A DNA stretch of 64,000 nt, taken from positions 310,001-374,000 of the forward strand of contig NC_003064.2 of assembly GCF_000092025.1 (NCBI RefSeq), in the 5' to 3' direction. The position numbers were made by a program, and so were the translations under genes. This DNA is from Agrobacterium fabrum str. C58 (GTDB taxonomy: Bacteria > Pseudomonadota > Alphaproteobacteria > Rhizobiales > Rhizobiaceae). Position 1 is the first letter of the stretch; each line of letters starts with the position of its first letter. A model generated the notes under the pieces. It ran no database searches, was not told the DNA's origin, and was given only the letters and a program-made list of their open reading frames with translations. Positions 27,996 to 37,091 of this stretch are shown here, one piece after another.

Positions 27996-29603
27996 ATGTT
28001 GCTAAAGATCGACAACCTCAAAGTTGAAGCGAAGGGTGAGGAGGGTTGGTCCCCGATCCTGCACGGCATAAATCTGGAAGTGAGGCGTGGCGAGGTCGTT
28101 GGCCTCATCGGCGAGTCTGGTGCCGGCAAATCGACTCTTGGCCTTGCAGCACTGGGTTTTGCTCACGCCGGCCTTCGTTTCGCAGGTGGGCGCGTTCTCG
28201 TTGAGAATGTTGATCTGCTGCGTCTGACCGAACGTGAGAGATCGGCCTATCGAGGTCGGCGTGTCGCTTATGTAGCCCAATCTGCTGCCGCAAGTTTTAA
28301 CCCTGCCTGGCAATTGCTCGATCAGTTCTGCGAGGGCCCTGCTATACACGGCACTGCGAGCCGACCGGATTGCGAGATACTTGCTCGCCAGCTTTATGCG
28401 AGCATGCAGCTCCCTGATGCCGCAAATTTCGGGCTGAGATTTCCGCATCAGGTTTCGGGTGGACAGTTGCAACGTGCCATGGTCGCAATGGCCATGGCCT
28501 GCAAACCCGATCTCATCGTCTTTGACGAACCGACAACGGCGCTCGATGTGACAACACAGATCGGCGTGCTTACTGCCATCCGCTCGGCGGTCGAAACATC
28601 GGAAACTGCTGCGATCTACATCACCCACGATCTCGCCGTCGTTGCTCAGATGGCTGATCGTATCAAGGTCATGCGTCATGGCAGGGAAGTGGAGGAGGCA
28701 CCTACACGCCAGATCATGCAGTCTCCACGCGAAGACTATACCCGTTCGCTCTGGGCCGTGCGGGAGTTCCATCGCCCTGAACGCCGTCTGGAAAGAAACG
28801 ACGCGCCTGTCATCAGCATCAACAATGTCACCGCGTCTTATGGGCACTTCGATGTTTTGCGTGACGTCGCGTTTGAAATTCCACGCGGTGCCACCGTCGC
28901 TGTTGTTGGAGAGTCAGGTTCGGGAAAGTCAACCGCCGCCCGCGTCGTTACGGGCCTGCTGCCGCCACGCATTGGAAGCATAACCTTGAACGGTGAAGTG
29001 CTGCCACCGAGCTTCAGCCGCAGATCGCGCGAGCAACTGCGCAAGATCCAGATGATCTATCAAATGGCCGACACAGCCCTCAATCCGCGCCAATCCATCC
29101 GCCAGATTCTCTGCCGTCCGCTGCAATTTTATGTGGGCTTGAAGGGAGCGGCACTGGAAAGGCGCCTTGGGGAGCTGATGGAGCAGATCGAACTTTCGCC
29201 CAGGCAATTTCTTCATCGGGTGCCCGGCGAGTTGTCTGGTGGCCAAAAGCAGCGGATCGGCATCGCCAGGGCGCTGGCGGCAAATCCTGAAATCATCATC
29301 TGCGACGAGGTCACGAGCGCACTTGATCAACTGGTGGCCGAGGGCATTTTGCGTCTTCTCAGTCGCCTCCAGGATGAAACTGGCATTTCCTACATGTTCA
29401 TCACGCACGACATCGACACAGTGCGCGCCATTGCTGACGACGTTGTGGTGATGAAGAGTGGGACGGTGCAGGATAAGGGCAGCAAGGCCGAAGTAATGGA
29501 TCCCCCGCGCCATCACTATACGCGCCAGCTACTCGCCTCTGTGCCGCAGATGGATCCGGATTGGCTAAGGCGTCTTAACGCGGACAAACCATATGATCAG
29601 TGA
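27996..29603 (+). CDS. Fused double ATP-binding protein (DppD-DppF type)
   Basis: 535 residues with two ABC domains in one chain. First: GLIGESGAGKST (Walker A), VSGGQLQR (signature), LIVFDEPTTALD (Walker B). Second, from about residue 270: VVGESGSGKST, LSGGQKQR, IIICDEVTSALD. Each half carries the ITHDL/ITHDI switch histidine. The second Walker B has Val after the Glu (DEVTSALD), common in this class. ATG 27996 is five bases after the DppC-type stop; the frame is open upstream. Its end overlaps the esterase gene by 11 bases. Confidence 0.94.
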   Translation: MLLKIDNLKVEAKGEEGWSPILHGINLEVRRGEVVGLIGESGAGKSTLGLAALGFAHAGLRFAGGRVLVENVDLLRLTERERSAYRGRRVAYVAQSAAASFNPAWQLLDQFCEGPAIHGTASRPDCEILARQLYASMQLPDAANFGLRFPHQVSGGQLQRAMVAMAMACKPDLIVFDEPTTALDVTTQIGVLTAIRSAVETSETAAIYITHDLAVVAQMADRIKVMRHGREVEEAPTRQIMQSPREDYTRSLWAVREFHRPERRLERNDAPVISINNVTASYGHFDVLRDVAFEIPRGATVAVVGESGSGKSTAARVVTGLLPPRIGSITLNGEVLPPSFSRRSREQLRKIQMIYQMADTALNPRQSIRQILCRPLQFYVGLKGAALERRLGELMEQIELSPRQFLHRVPGELSGGQKQRIGIARALAANPEIIICDEVTSALDQLVAEGILRLLSRLQDETGISYMFITHDIDTVRAIADDVVVMKSGTVQDKGSKAEVMDPPRHHYTRQLLASVPQMDPDWLRRLNADKPYDQ

Positions 29604-30501
29604 TCCTCAGGTTCTCGCCTTCATCCGCAAAACAGAAGCCAGCTATCCAGCGCAGGCCAACACGGCGAGCGCCGCGGAAAACCGCGCCTACTACGATGCG
29701 ATGTGCGCTGATTTCCGAGCACCTCGACCAGAGAATGTCATCGTCGTTGATCGGTCGATCAGCGGCGTGGCTTGTCGGTTATACGGTTTGGCATCACCTG
29801 TTTGCGTCCTCTATCTGCATGGCGGCGGCCTTGTCGTGGGCGGGCTGGACAGCCATGATGACGTCTGTGTGGAAATCGCTGATGCAACCGGCTTGCAGAT
29901 CATTTCGGTCGATTACCGTCTTGCGCCGGAGCACCGGTGGCCGGCACAGATAAACGACGTTGAAGCGGTTTGGCGCGCAGTGGATCAGCCTGTTGTTGTC
30001 GTCGGTGACAGTGCCGGCGGCTTGCTCGCTGCAGCACTTTGCCTTTCGCAGAAAGGCAAGAGGCAGCCGCTGGGCCAGGTCCTCATCTACCCTGGCCTGG
30101 GTGGTGACGGAGATGCAGCGTCCTATCGCGAAAACGCTGAAGCCCCGCTGTTGCGCGCGAGCGACGTGCTGACCTACCGGGACTTTGTCTTCGGTGGCCA
30201 GCCCGCAACCGATCCCATCGCCCGACCTTTAAAGGCTCCGGATCTTTCAGACCTCGCGCCTGCTTTTGTCGTTACAGCGGATGTGGACCCCTTGCGTGAC
30301 GACGGGTGGGCTTATGCCGAGCGGCTGGCGGCGGCGGGTGTCCCGGTAACGTTGCGCAACGAGGCTCAATTGCCTCACGGTTTCTTGCGCGCGAGGATCA
30401 TGAGCGACCGTGCGCGCCGGAGTTTTCAAGCCGTGATTGCGGCGATCAGCCGGTTCGCATCTAATGAGGTCCCTTTAGCAAATTTTCCCCATGAGCCATA
30501 G
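29593..30501 (+). CDS. Alpha/beta hydrolase, hormone-sensitive-lipase family esterase
   Basis: 302-residue esterase. HGGG (about residues 76-79, in YLHGGGLVVGGLD) forms the oxyanion hole; the nucleophile elbow is GDSAGG (about 138-143); the Asp is in TADVDPLRDD and the His in LPHGFLRARI. All elements of the family catalytic triad are present. It is the last gene of the carnitine operon and overlaps the ATPase gene by 11 bases. A plausible role is hydrolysis of O-acylcarnitines or other choline-type esters to feed the dehydrogenase, but this is inference only from context. Confidence 0.88.
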   Translation: MISDPQVLAFIRKTEASYPAQANTASAAENRAYYDAMCADFRAPRPENVIVVDRSISGVACRLYGLASPVCVLYLHGGGLVVGGLDSHDDVCVEIADATGLQIISVDYRLAPEHRWPAQINDVEAVWRAVDQPVVVVGDSAGGLLAAALCLSQKGKRQPLGQVLIYPGLGGDGDAASYRENAEAPLLRASDVLTYRDFVFGGQPATDPIARPLKAPDLSDLAPAFVVTADVDPLRDDGWAYAERLAAAGVPVTLRNEAQLPHGFLRARIMSDRARRSFQAVIAAISRFASNEVPLANFPHEP

Positions 30502-30957
30502 CGGAGGCGCGAAGGACTGTCCGCGTCCATATACTGTACGCACGTCCGCGTTTCTGAGTAGCCATTGCCGAAAACAGGCGCGCCACCGCCGCGATGCGCG
30601 ACGAGGACCGATTGAGAGCGCAATCCCGTCCTTTCCAATCGAACACTAGCCGGAAATCCTCATCGACGCGATCCTCTGCGATGTCCGTCGCGCATGGACG
30701 GCAAATGCGACAGTTGCCCCGCTCGCGCAACTCTCGTGGCTTGCGCAGCCGGAAAAGCTATGGTCACCCTGGAAGTTGCAGGACGAGAATTAATCGAGAG
30801 GAAACGGGATCTTCTGCGCTTGACGTGGGACGATCAACGGCAGACAGGCAATCGATGTTGTGAGCCATGGCGAGCAAACGTGCCAGCAATTTTGTGACGA
30901 CATAAATCGACTACCGACGTGCTCCCATTTTTTGAGACGACCTCATGAACTGGTCAA
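30502..30957. other. Intergenic stretch, only weak open frames
   Basis: A minus-strand frame 30461-30730 (89 residues, with NCRICRPCATDIAEDRVDED) overlaps the esterase end and has no recognisable domain. Plus-strand frames here look like shadows. No repeat or terminator was recognised. Confidence 0.35.
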
Positions 30958-31446
30958 TCAGAGAGATCGCAATGCTGAAGAAAGGTAACGTTGAGTTAGC
31001 TCTAACCCGCCGATTTTGGCGAGATCAAGCGCGGCATCGATATGCTTTTCCAATCCGGATGCGTTGAGCTTGATCTCCATTTCTCTTTCGATTAGCACGA
31101 TACCCGAATAAATGGACGGCACCCCATTTTGATCCTTCGAGCAAGAACCCATGCTTAGGAGAGATCTTATACGTCCATCCGCGCATCGGATGCGGTAAGG
31201 CGAAACAAATGGCCTGCCACCAAGGATGACGTCGTGTATTCGCGCAGCAAGGCGAGGGCGGTCTTCTTCTACAATCCGTTCAAGAATGGCTTCGACTGGA
31301 ACACCTTTCTCAAGGTCATCTTCGCCAATCTCGTAAATCGCGGCAAAAGCTGCATCGGCAGTCAGCGTGTTCGTTGACAACGACCACGAATAGAACCCAG
31401 CTCCATCCAGAAGATTTTCAACCAAGCTTCTAGGCGGCGTTTCCAT
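30958..31446 (-). CDS. Stand-alone PAS-domain protein
   Basis: 162 residues containing one PAS_3-like fold: GAGFYSWSLSTNTLTADAAF, AIYEIGEDDLEKGVPVEAIL, then VEEDRPRLAARIHDVILGGR and FVSPYRIRCADGRIRSLLSM. No kinase, GGDEF or HTH domain follows. AGGGAG lies about eight bases upstream of the ATG, which supports real translation. It might be a small signalling adaptor or the N-terminus of a sensor whose output part was lost; a decayed HWE kinase end lies 100 bases away but on the opposite strand. Confidence 0.7.
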   Translation of the reverse strand: METPPRSLVENLLDGAGFYSWSLSTNTLTADAAFAAIYEIGEDDLEKGVPVEAILERIVEEDRPRLAARIHDVILGGRPFVSPYRIRCADGRIRSLLSMGSCSKDQNGVPSIYSGIVLIEREMEIKLNASGLEKHIDAALDLAKIGGLELTQRYLSSALRSL

Positions 31447-31553
31447 GCCGGTCCGCTCCCTTTCCCGTTACCGTGCTTCTGGCGCCTTACGATGATGTCG
31501 GTACCTTCGCCGGCCGTATCCGAGTGGCGGTTTCACGAATGGGCCTGGAGTAG

Positions 31554-31858
31554 AACGCCGCGACAAGCCTCGCCCTAGTCAACCATGAACTGGCGACAAA
31601 TTCCTTCAAACACGGCGCGCTGTCGAATGACGCCAGCTTGCTGGACATATCCGGAACTGTCGTGGATGACGATATCGAAATCGTATGGAGCGAGCACGGT
31701 CGTGATTCAGTCGAACAGACGAGCTCGGGAGAATTATATGGCAGTAAGCTCCTATAACGGACAGTTTCCGGCCAACTCTGAGGTTCAATCGACTACAACT
31801 GGATCGACGGCGGTGTGGTCGTGACGCTGAGGTTGATGGAATGCCATCTCGCGGCCTA
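31554..31858 (+). pseudogene. HWE-family histidine kinase C-terminal fragment, frameshifted
   Basis: Starting after a stop at 31551 the frame reads NAATSLALVNHELATNSFKH followed by GALS, the N-box of HWE kinases (H-E-L-A-T-N-x-x-K-x-G-A-L-S), then DDDIEIVWSEHGRDSVE, the W-x-E element. After the stop near 31756 another frame gives GSIDYNWIDGGVVVTLRLME and ends at 31858, matching the kinase tail. No sensor or H-box is attached, so this is a remnant with at least one frameshift. Confidence 0.72.
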
Positions 31859-31929
31859 AGCCGCGATCGCTACGTCTTGAATGGAGAGCCGCAGCTTGTG
31901 GTGCTGAGCGATAGATGGGATTGCAATAG

Positions 31930-31952
31930 CTCATTTATTGCATAATTATGAG
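31930..31952. promoter_or_regulatory. AT-rich palindrome upstream of the Fic gene
   Basis: CATAATTATG at 31941-31950 is a perfect 10-bp palindrome, inside larger arms CTCAT (31930) and ATGAG (31948). It lies 25-45 bases before the Fic ATG, a suitable place for an operator. The Fic protein's winged-helix C-terminus makes autoregulation conceivable. Confidence 0.4.
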
Positions 31953-31976
31953 TTATAGATAGGGGCGCAATCACTC

Positions 31977-33083
31977 ATGAAATGGAACTGGCAAAACACT
32001 GATTGGCCAAACTTCCGGCACGACACCGCAAGCATGGTACCATTAGAGCAGAAATTCTTGCAATCCGCCGGTGAGGTTATTGGCGCTGTTCGACATTTCA
32101 ACGAGGACGACAGCAACCAACTTCGCATCGAGTTGCTGAGCGACGAAGCGGTCAAGACCTCAGAGATTGAGGGGGAATTTCTGGACCGCGTGAGTGTTCA
32201 GTCATCGCTCCGCCGGCAGTTCGGGCTAAGCACTGATGATAGACAGATCCGCCCACAAGAGCGGGGGATCGCGGAGATGATGGCGGATGTCTATCGAAGC
32301 TGGCATACGCCGCTGCGTCATGAAGGACTGTTCCATTGGCACTCAATGCTGATGGCTGGAAACCGATACATTGAAACGGTTGGTGCTTACCGGACGCATG
32401 AAGATGCCATGCAGATCGTGTCAGGTCGATTCGACAAGCCCACAATCCACTTCGAGGCTCCCCCGTCTCGCCAGGTTACCGGTGAAATGGAGACGTTCAT
32501 CGCATGGTTCAATCAATCCGGGCCAGATGGCCAAACCTCGGTTCAAGCTTTGACGCGTGCAGCAATAGGCCATCTGTACTTTGAAAGCATACATCCATTT
32601 GAGGATGGCAACGGCCGAATTGGGCGCGCGCTCGCTGAGAAATCCCTGGCGCAAAACATAGGGCAGCCAAGCCTCATTTCACTCGCTTTTACAATCGAGA
32701 AGAGCCGGAAGGCCTACTACTCCGAGCTTGAGCGGCACCAGCGTACGCTCGATATCACCGGCTGGATCATTTTCTTTGCAGAAACTATCCTGGATGCTCA
32801 ACGGGTGACGCTTGAGCGCATCGATTTCTTCATTCATAAAGCAAAGTTCTATGATCGTTTTCGAGGCCAGCTGAACGAGCGGCAGGAAAAGGTAGTTACG
32901 CGCATCTTCAAGGAAGGCACGGCAGGCTTCAAGGGGGGACTAAGTGCCGAAAACTACATTTCGATCACAGACACATCCCGCGCTACAGCAACACGCGACC
33001 TTCAGCACCTCGTGGAGATCGGTGCACTTACGCGTACGGGTGAACGTCGGCATACTCGGTACTCGCTGTCATTGAAGAAATGA
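31977..33083 (+). CDS. Fic-domain protein (AMPylase/NMPylase family) with N-terminal inhibitory helix and C-terminal wHTH
   Basis: 368 residues. The Fic core motif HPFEDGNGRIGR (about residues 206-217) is intact, with catalytic His and the phosphate-binding Asp-Gly-Asn-Gly. An N-terminal TSEIEGE (61-67) fits the S/T-x-x-x-E-G/N inhibitory motif of class II Fic proteins, whose Glu blocks the ATP site. Residues about 310-365 look like a winged HTH (FKGGLSAENYISITDTSRAT, DLQHLVEIGALTRTGERRHT). The gene is flanked by decayed genes and a Tn3 end at 33320. No antitoxin gene is adjacent, so self-inhibition is the likely control. Confidence 0.92.
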   Translation: MKWNWQNTDWPNFRHDTASMVPLEQKFLQSAGEVIGAVRHFNEDDSNQLRIELLSDEAVKTSEIEGEFLDRVSVQSSLRRQFGLSTDDRQIRPQERGIAEMMADVYRSWHTPLRHEGLFHWHSMLMAGNRYIETVGAYRTHEDAMQIVSGRFDKPTIHFEAPPSRQVTGEMETFIAWFNQSGPDGQTSVQALTRAAIGHLYFESIHPFEDGNGRIGRALAEKSLAQNIGQPSLISLAFTIEKSRKAYYSELERHQRTLDITGWIIFFAETILDAQRVTLERIDFFIHKAKFYDRFRGQLNERQEKVVTRIFKEGTAGFKGGLSAENYISITDTSRATATRDLQHLVEIGALTRTGERRHTRYSLSLKK

Positions 33084-33319
33084 ATTGATGCCAGGCAAAA
33101 GCATTAGGTGAACGGCTGTTCGATTCCGCTCAAGGCGAAGTTTCGTAGCGGATGTCGCCTTCTTCGATTGAGGCCGAAGGCGGCACATCAAAACCAGCTG
33201 GACTCAATCGTTGACAGGATGATGAAGGACAAGATCGAGCTTTATCAAAAGCTGAATATGCCCCATCTTCGCACCCGCTAAGGGCATTACCTAAATCTCA
33301 CGTAAAACCGGGGAATCTT

Positions 33320-33357
33320 GGGGCGGGAACAAGAGCAGTCCGAAATCGTACGCTAAG
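33320..33357 (+). repeat. Tn3-family 38-bp terminal inverted repeat (left)
   Basis: The element begins GGGGCGGGAACAAGAGCAGT and ends ACGCTAAG, exactly 38 bases, as Tn3-family ends do (start GGGG, inner end TACGCTAAG). It lies beside the 3' end of the transposase gene. A matching copy in inverse orientation is at 60804-60841. The 33084-33319 sequence outside it holds only the frame ending IELYQKLNMPHLRTR, unrecognised. Confidence 0.88.
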
Positions 33358-33375
33358 AGCGAACGGAAGGGGAAC

Positions 33376-35125
33376 TTATGCGACCCGCCGTAGCCCGGCT
33401 GGCAGACGAAGCGATCGAAATCCGTCGGGCATCTGGTGTTCGGCATCCCAGGTGTAGATGCCGGTAAGGTTGATGTGCTCCCAACTGAGCGGCGAAATAT
33501 GCTTCAACAAAGTATCGGGAATATTTCGACCCTCTCGCTTCAACTGCGTGATTGCGCGGTCGAGATAGACTGTATTCCAGTGGACGATTGCACTGACAAC
33601 GAGGTTGAGACCAGAGGCGCGGAATGCTTGGCTCTCGAACGACCGGTCGCGGATTTCGCCCCGCTCGTGGAAGAACACAGCGCGTTTCAGCTTATGAGCG
33701 GCCTCGCCCTTGTTGAGACCAGCTTGGCATCTCCGCCGTAGTGCCGGACTTGAGTACCATTCGATCATGAAGAGCGACCTTTCGATACGGCCGAATTCGC
33801 GGAGCGCCCTCGCGAGATGGCTTTGCTTTGGCGTTGCGGACAATTTCTTGAGGATGGTAGATGGCACCACGGACCGCGTCGTGATCGACGCCGCAAGATG
33901 GAGCAGATCGTCCCAATGGTCGAGGATCAGATTGGCATTGATCGGCGCCCCGATGTGGTTCGACAGCGCCGGATATGCATCACCCTTCTCGAACGTATGG
34001 AACTTCCGATCTTTGAGATTACGCAGTCTTGGTGAGAACCGCTTTCCGATCAAGGCGAAAAGCCCGAACATATGATCACTGGCACCGCCAGTGTCGGTAA
34101 AGTGCTCCTGGATATCGAGGACCGTGTCCTGATCGAAGAGCCCGTCCAGCACATAGGCCGCCTCGCTCTCGGTGGGACTGATGGGCAAAATGCTGAAGTA
34201 GCCGTATTGATCTGACAGATGGCTATAGAATTTCGATCCGGGCTCGCTACCGTAATGCAAATTGATGTCGCCGCGCTTTGCAGCCCGGTCGCTCGCACGG
34301 AAGAATTGGCCATCGGACGATGACGTTGTGCCATTGCCCCAAAGGCGCGAATGCGGATGCTGGGTGTGGGCATCGGTGATGCACGCTTGAGCCGTGCGGT
34401 ATGTCTCCGATCGCGCGTGGAATGTGCGCATCCACCCAATCTGGTGAGCGCTAATCCCTTTGGAAGCGCCCGCCATTCGTTTGGGGCCAAGGTTCGTAGC
34501 ATCGGCCAGTACACCAGCGAGCATTGCAGAGACATTTTTTGGTACGTCGCCGGTCCGAACATGCGTGAACTGATCCGCAAAGCCGGTCCATTCATGCACT
34601 TCCCTTAACAGATCGGGAACCTCGACCAACGGATACATATCGCTGATCTCGGCATTCAGTGCCTCGGCGGCCGCAGGGATTTCGCTGGCGGTTGGTGTGA
34701 TGATCAACGTTCCGGCCTCAAGACGAACTCCTTCGAGCTTTCCGGATCGTGCCCTGTGCGCCAGACGCTGCAGGTTGAAGTCGAGCATCTGACGCGCTTC
34801 GGCAAGCCACTGCGCGCCATCAGCTTGGACGCCTAATCCGAGACGATCCTCCTCCTTCAACGTGATGAATGTTGTTCGCGGCATCAAATGCTCGTCAATG
34901 GGCCGGAAAGATCGGCTGCCGTCGACCCATATCTCCGCAGATCGAAGCCGGTCTCGCAAAGCAGCGAGCGTTGCGATCCCGTAGAGTCGGCGATCAGGTT
35001 TTTCTCGTTCGAAGATGAGCCGCCGGTCAGTTTGGCTAAGGTGGGTGAGCGGGACGCGATCAGGGAGCGTCCGTCGCTTCTCGGCATGAAGCCGTTTAAG
35101 CAGCGCAATTGCCGCTAGAAGTGGA
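33376..35125 (-). pseudogene. tnpA: Tn3-family transposase, N-terminal half missing
   Basis: About 580 codons of a Tn3 TnpA (normally near 1000) reading leftward. The frame is open up to 35125, where an IS3-type element starts, so the N-terminus was cut there. DDE residues survive: D in GTTSSSDGQFF, D in GGASDHMFGLFA and E in GLNKGEAAHKLKRAV. The end is SWEHINLTGIYTWDAEHQMP, then LRRVA and a TAA. The 38-bp repeat follows. The upstream portion of tnpA is not on the other side of the IS element, so it is a true truncation, not a simple interruption. Confidence 0.9.
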
Positions 35126-36732
35126 GGGGGTGCGGACGAAAACTTGGACCACCAGGAGGTAGTTCATGTATTCCTACGCAGACAGACTTCGAGCGGTTGA
35201 GCTTTATATCCGGCTGGGCAAGCGGCTTAACACGACCATTCGCCAGCTGGGATATCCCACCAAGAATGCGCTGAGGGGTTGGTATCGCGAGTATGTGCAG
35301 CATCTCGACCTGCGTACTCAGCCGGTAGCGCGAGCGCCAAAATATTCAGAGGCTCAGAGGCAGGCGGCACTTGAGCACTTTCGCACCCATGATCGTTGCA
35401 TCTCTGGGACGATGAGGGCGCTCGGCTATCCCGGTCGAGGAACTCTAACCGCATGGGTTCGTGAGGCTTTTCCGGAGGCGCGGACATCAATGGTCGGTCG
35501 ATCGTGGCACCCTGGCTATTCCGAGGAGGTCCGGCAAGCGGGGGTAATCGGACTATGCAGTGGAGATGAAAGTGCTCAGCAGGTAGCTGACCGTCTGGGC
35601 GTCTCGAGACCGACATTGTATAGCTGGAAAGACCAGTTACTCGGTCATGAGGCTTCTTCATCCATGAAACGCCGCAAAGCCAACCCCAAGGTGCCTGAAC
35701 GTGAAGAACTCGAGCGAAAGCTTGAAGCCCTCCAACGCGATGTCCGCCAGTTGCAACTCGAACATGATCTCCTGAAAAAGGCCAACGAACTATTAAAAAA
35801 AGGTCTGGGCGTCGATCTGCTGATCCTGAGTAATCGGGAGAAGACACAGCTGATTGACGCCCTCAAGGAAGTTTATCGCTTGCCAGAGCTGCTTGCCCAA
35901 CTGCGAATTGCCCGAAGCTCGTACTTCTACCATCGCGCCCGTATGTGCCTGGCAGACAAGTATGCCGCCGTCCGCCTCAGCCTTGCGGAAATTTTTGAAG
36001 CGAACCGTCGTTGTTACGGCTACCGCAGACTACAGGCGTCACTGGCCAGGAAGAGCGTGATCGTCTCGGAAAAGGTTGTCCAGCGCTTGATGAAGCAGGA
36101 GCACTTGGCCGTAGCCAGACCGCGCCGACGGCGTTTCGGATCATACTTGGGAGAAATAAGTCCGGCACCCGAAAACCTGATCAATCGCGACTTTCATGCA
36201 GACGCGCCGAACGTGAAATGGCTGACAGACATCACCGAGTTCCAGATCCCAGCTGGCAAGGTCTACCTTTCGCCCATCATCGACTGCTTTGACGGAATGG
36301 TCATCAGTTGGTCCATCGGAACCCAACCAGATGCGGGTCTCGTCAACACCATGCTGGATGCAGCCATCGGGACCGTCGCCAACGGCGAGGAACGGCCTAT
36401 CATCCATTCTGATCGAGGAGCCCATTATCGATGGCCCGGCTGGTTAACCCGTATCAGCGAAGCAAGACTGGTTCGTTCGATGTCCCGAAAGGGATGCTCG
36501 CAAGACAACGCCGCGTGCGAAGGGTTCTTCGGTCGGTTGAAAACTGAGCTCTTCTATCCACGCGACTGGAAGGCAATCACGATCGAACAGTTCGTCGCCG
36601 AGGTGGACGCCTACATCCGATGGTACAATGAGAAGCGTATCAAGATATCGCTGGGATCACTCAGCCCCGTCGAGTATCGTCAGAGCCTCGGCCTGAAATT
36701 ATAAAGCAGTCCAACTTTTTATCCGCACCCCC
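35126..36732 (+). mobile_element. IS3-family insertion sequence with fused orfAB (about 1.6 kb)
   Basis: Ends are imperfect inverted repeats, 22 of 28 positions matching: left GGGGGTGCGGACGAAAACTT, right (reverse complement) GGGGGTGCGGATAAAAAGTT. They enclose one transposase gene. The left end cuts the Tn3 transposase. Flanking bases (GTGGA left, TTATG right) do not form an obvious target duplication, which suggests that flanks were rearranged after insertion. Confidence 0.87.
35166..36704 (+). CDS. IS3-family transposase, single-frame OrfAB
   Basis: 512 residues. The N-terminal part has two helix-turn-helix-like regions (SYADRLRAVELYIRLGKRLN and QVADRLGVSRPTLYSW) and a leucine-rich coiled coil (LERKLEALQRDVRQLQLEHD). 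The catalytic rve domain shows D in WLTDITEF, D in IHSDRGAHY and E in NAACEGFFGRLKTELFY. An A7 run at 35795-35801, in the phase A_AAA_AAA, lies where orfA and orfB normally join. In this copy both are already in one frame, and a -1 slip would end translation after about ten codons. The gene appears intact. Confidence 0.9.
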   Translation: MYSYADRLRAVELYIRLGKRLNTTIRQLGYPTKNALRGWYREYVQHLDLRTQPVARAPKYSEAQRQAALEHFRTHDRCISGTMRALGYPGRGTLTAWVREAFPEARTSMVGRSWHPGYSEEVRQAGVIGLCSGDESAQQVADRLGVSRPTLYSWKDQLLGHEASSSMKRRKANPKVPEREELERKLEALQRDVRQLQLEHDLLKKANELLKKGLGVDLLILSNREKTQLIDALKEVYRLPELLAQLRIARSSYFYHRARMCLADKYAAVRLSLAEIFEANRRCYGYRRLQASLARKSVIVSEKVVQRLMKQEHLAVARPRRRRFGSYLGEISPAPENLINRDFHADAPNVKWLTDITEFQIPAGKVYLSPIIDCFDGMVISWSIGTQPDAGLVNTMLDAAIGTVANGEERPIIHSDRGAHYRWPGWLTRISEARLVRSMSRKGCSQDNAACEGFFGRLKTELFYPRDWKAITIEQFVAEVDAYIRWYNEKRIKISLGSLSPVEYRQSLGLKL

Positions 36733-37091
36733 TTATGCGCCTAACCGGCTCAGTTCTGCGCGGAAACCAACAGGTGTTGTCGCACCTGGCAAGCTAGTTT
36801 GATCAGAATGGCGGGAACGCTGGTTCGAATCCCTTCAGCCGCAAATGCAATGAGGTCGCGAAGTCAACCAGTATCAACACTGCCGATCGATCCTGCAGCG
36901 TTTCGAATGTCTGTTGCGCAAGCGCGCAGTGAGGCCCGTCAGCGTAGCGTGACTAATCGCGATGGCCAGAATTATCGGCTTCCGGGGCAGATTCGGGGTA
37001 TCGGGCCGATCTATGAATTCTCGATCACGGGTGCCGATATCGTCGACGTTTATTACATCGGCACCTTGAATGTTCCGATACCGTCGACCTT
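36733..37091. other. Intergenic stretch between IS element and autotransporter
   Basis: No gene recognised. A plus-strand frame 36799-37134 runs into the autotransporter end antisense and lacks any domain. A T-arm-like string at 36819-36835 does not fold as a tRNA. No part of the missing Tn3 transposase N-terminus was recognised. Confidence 0.45.

Noticed and set aside
33084..33319. Frame ending IELYQKLNMPHLRTR, considered as a restriction-enzyme or helicase tail
   Set aside because: Too short and without any diagnostic motif.
36819..36835. T-arm-like string GGTTCGAATCCC, possible tRNA 3' end or attachment site
   Set aside because: The expected T-stem does not pair beyond two bases, no anticodon or acceptor stem is found upstream, and there is no integrase gene nearby.
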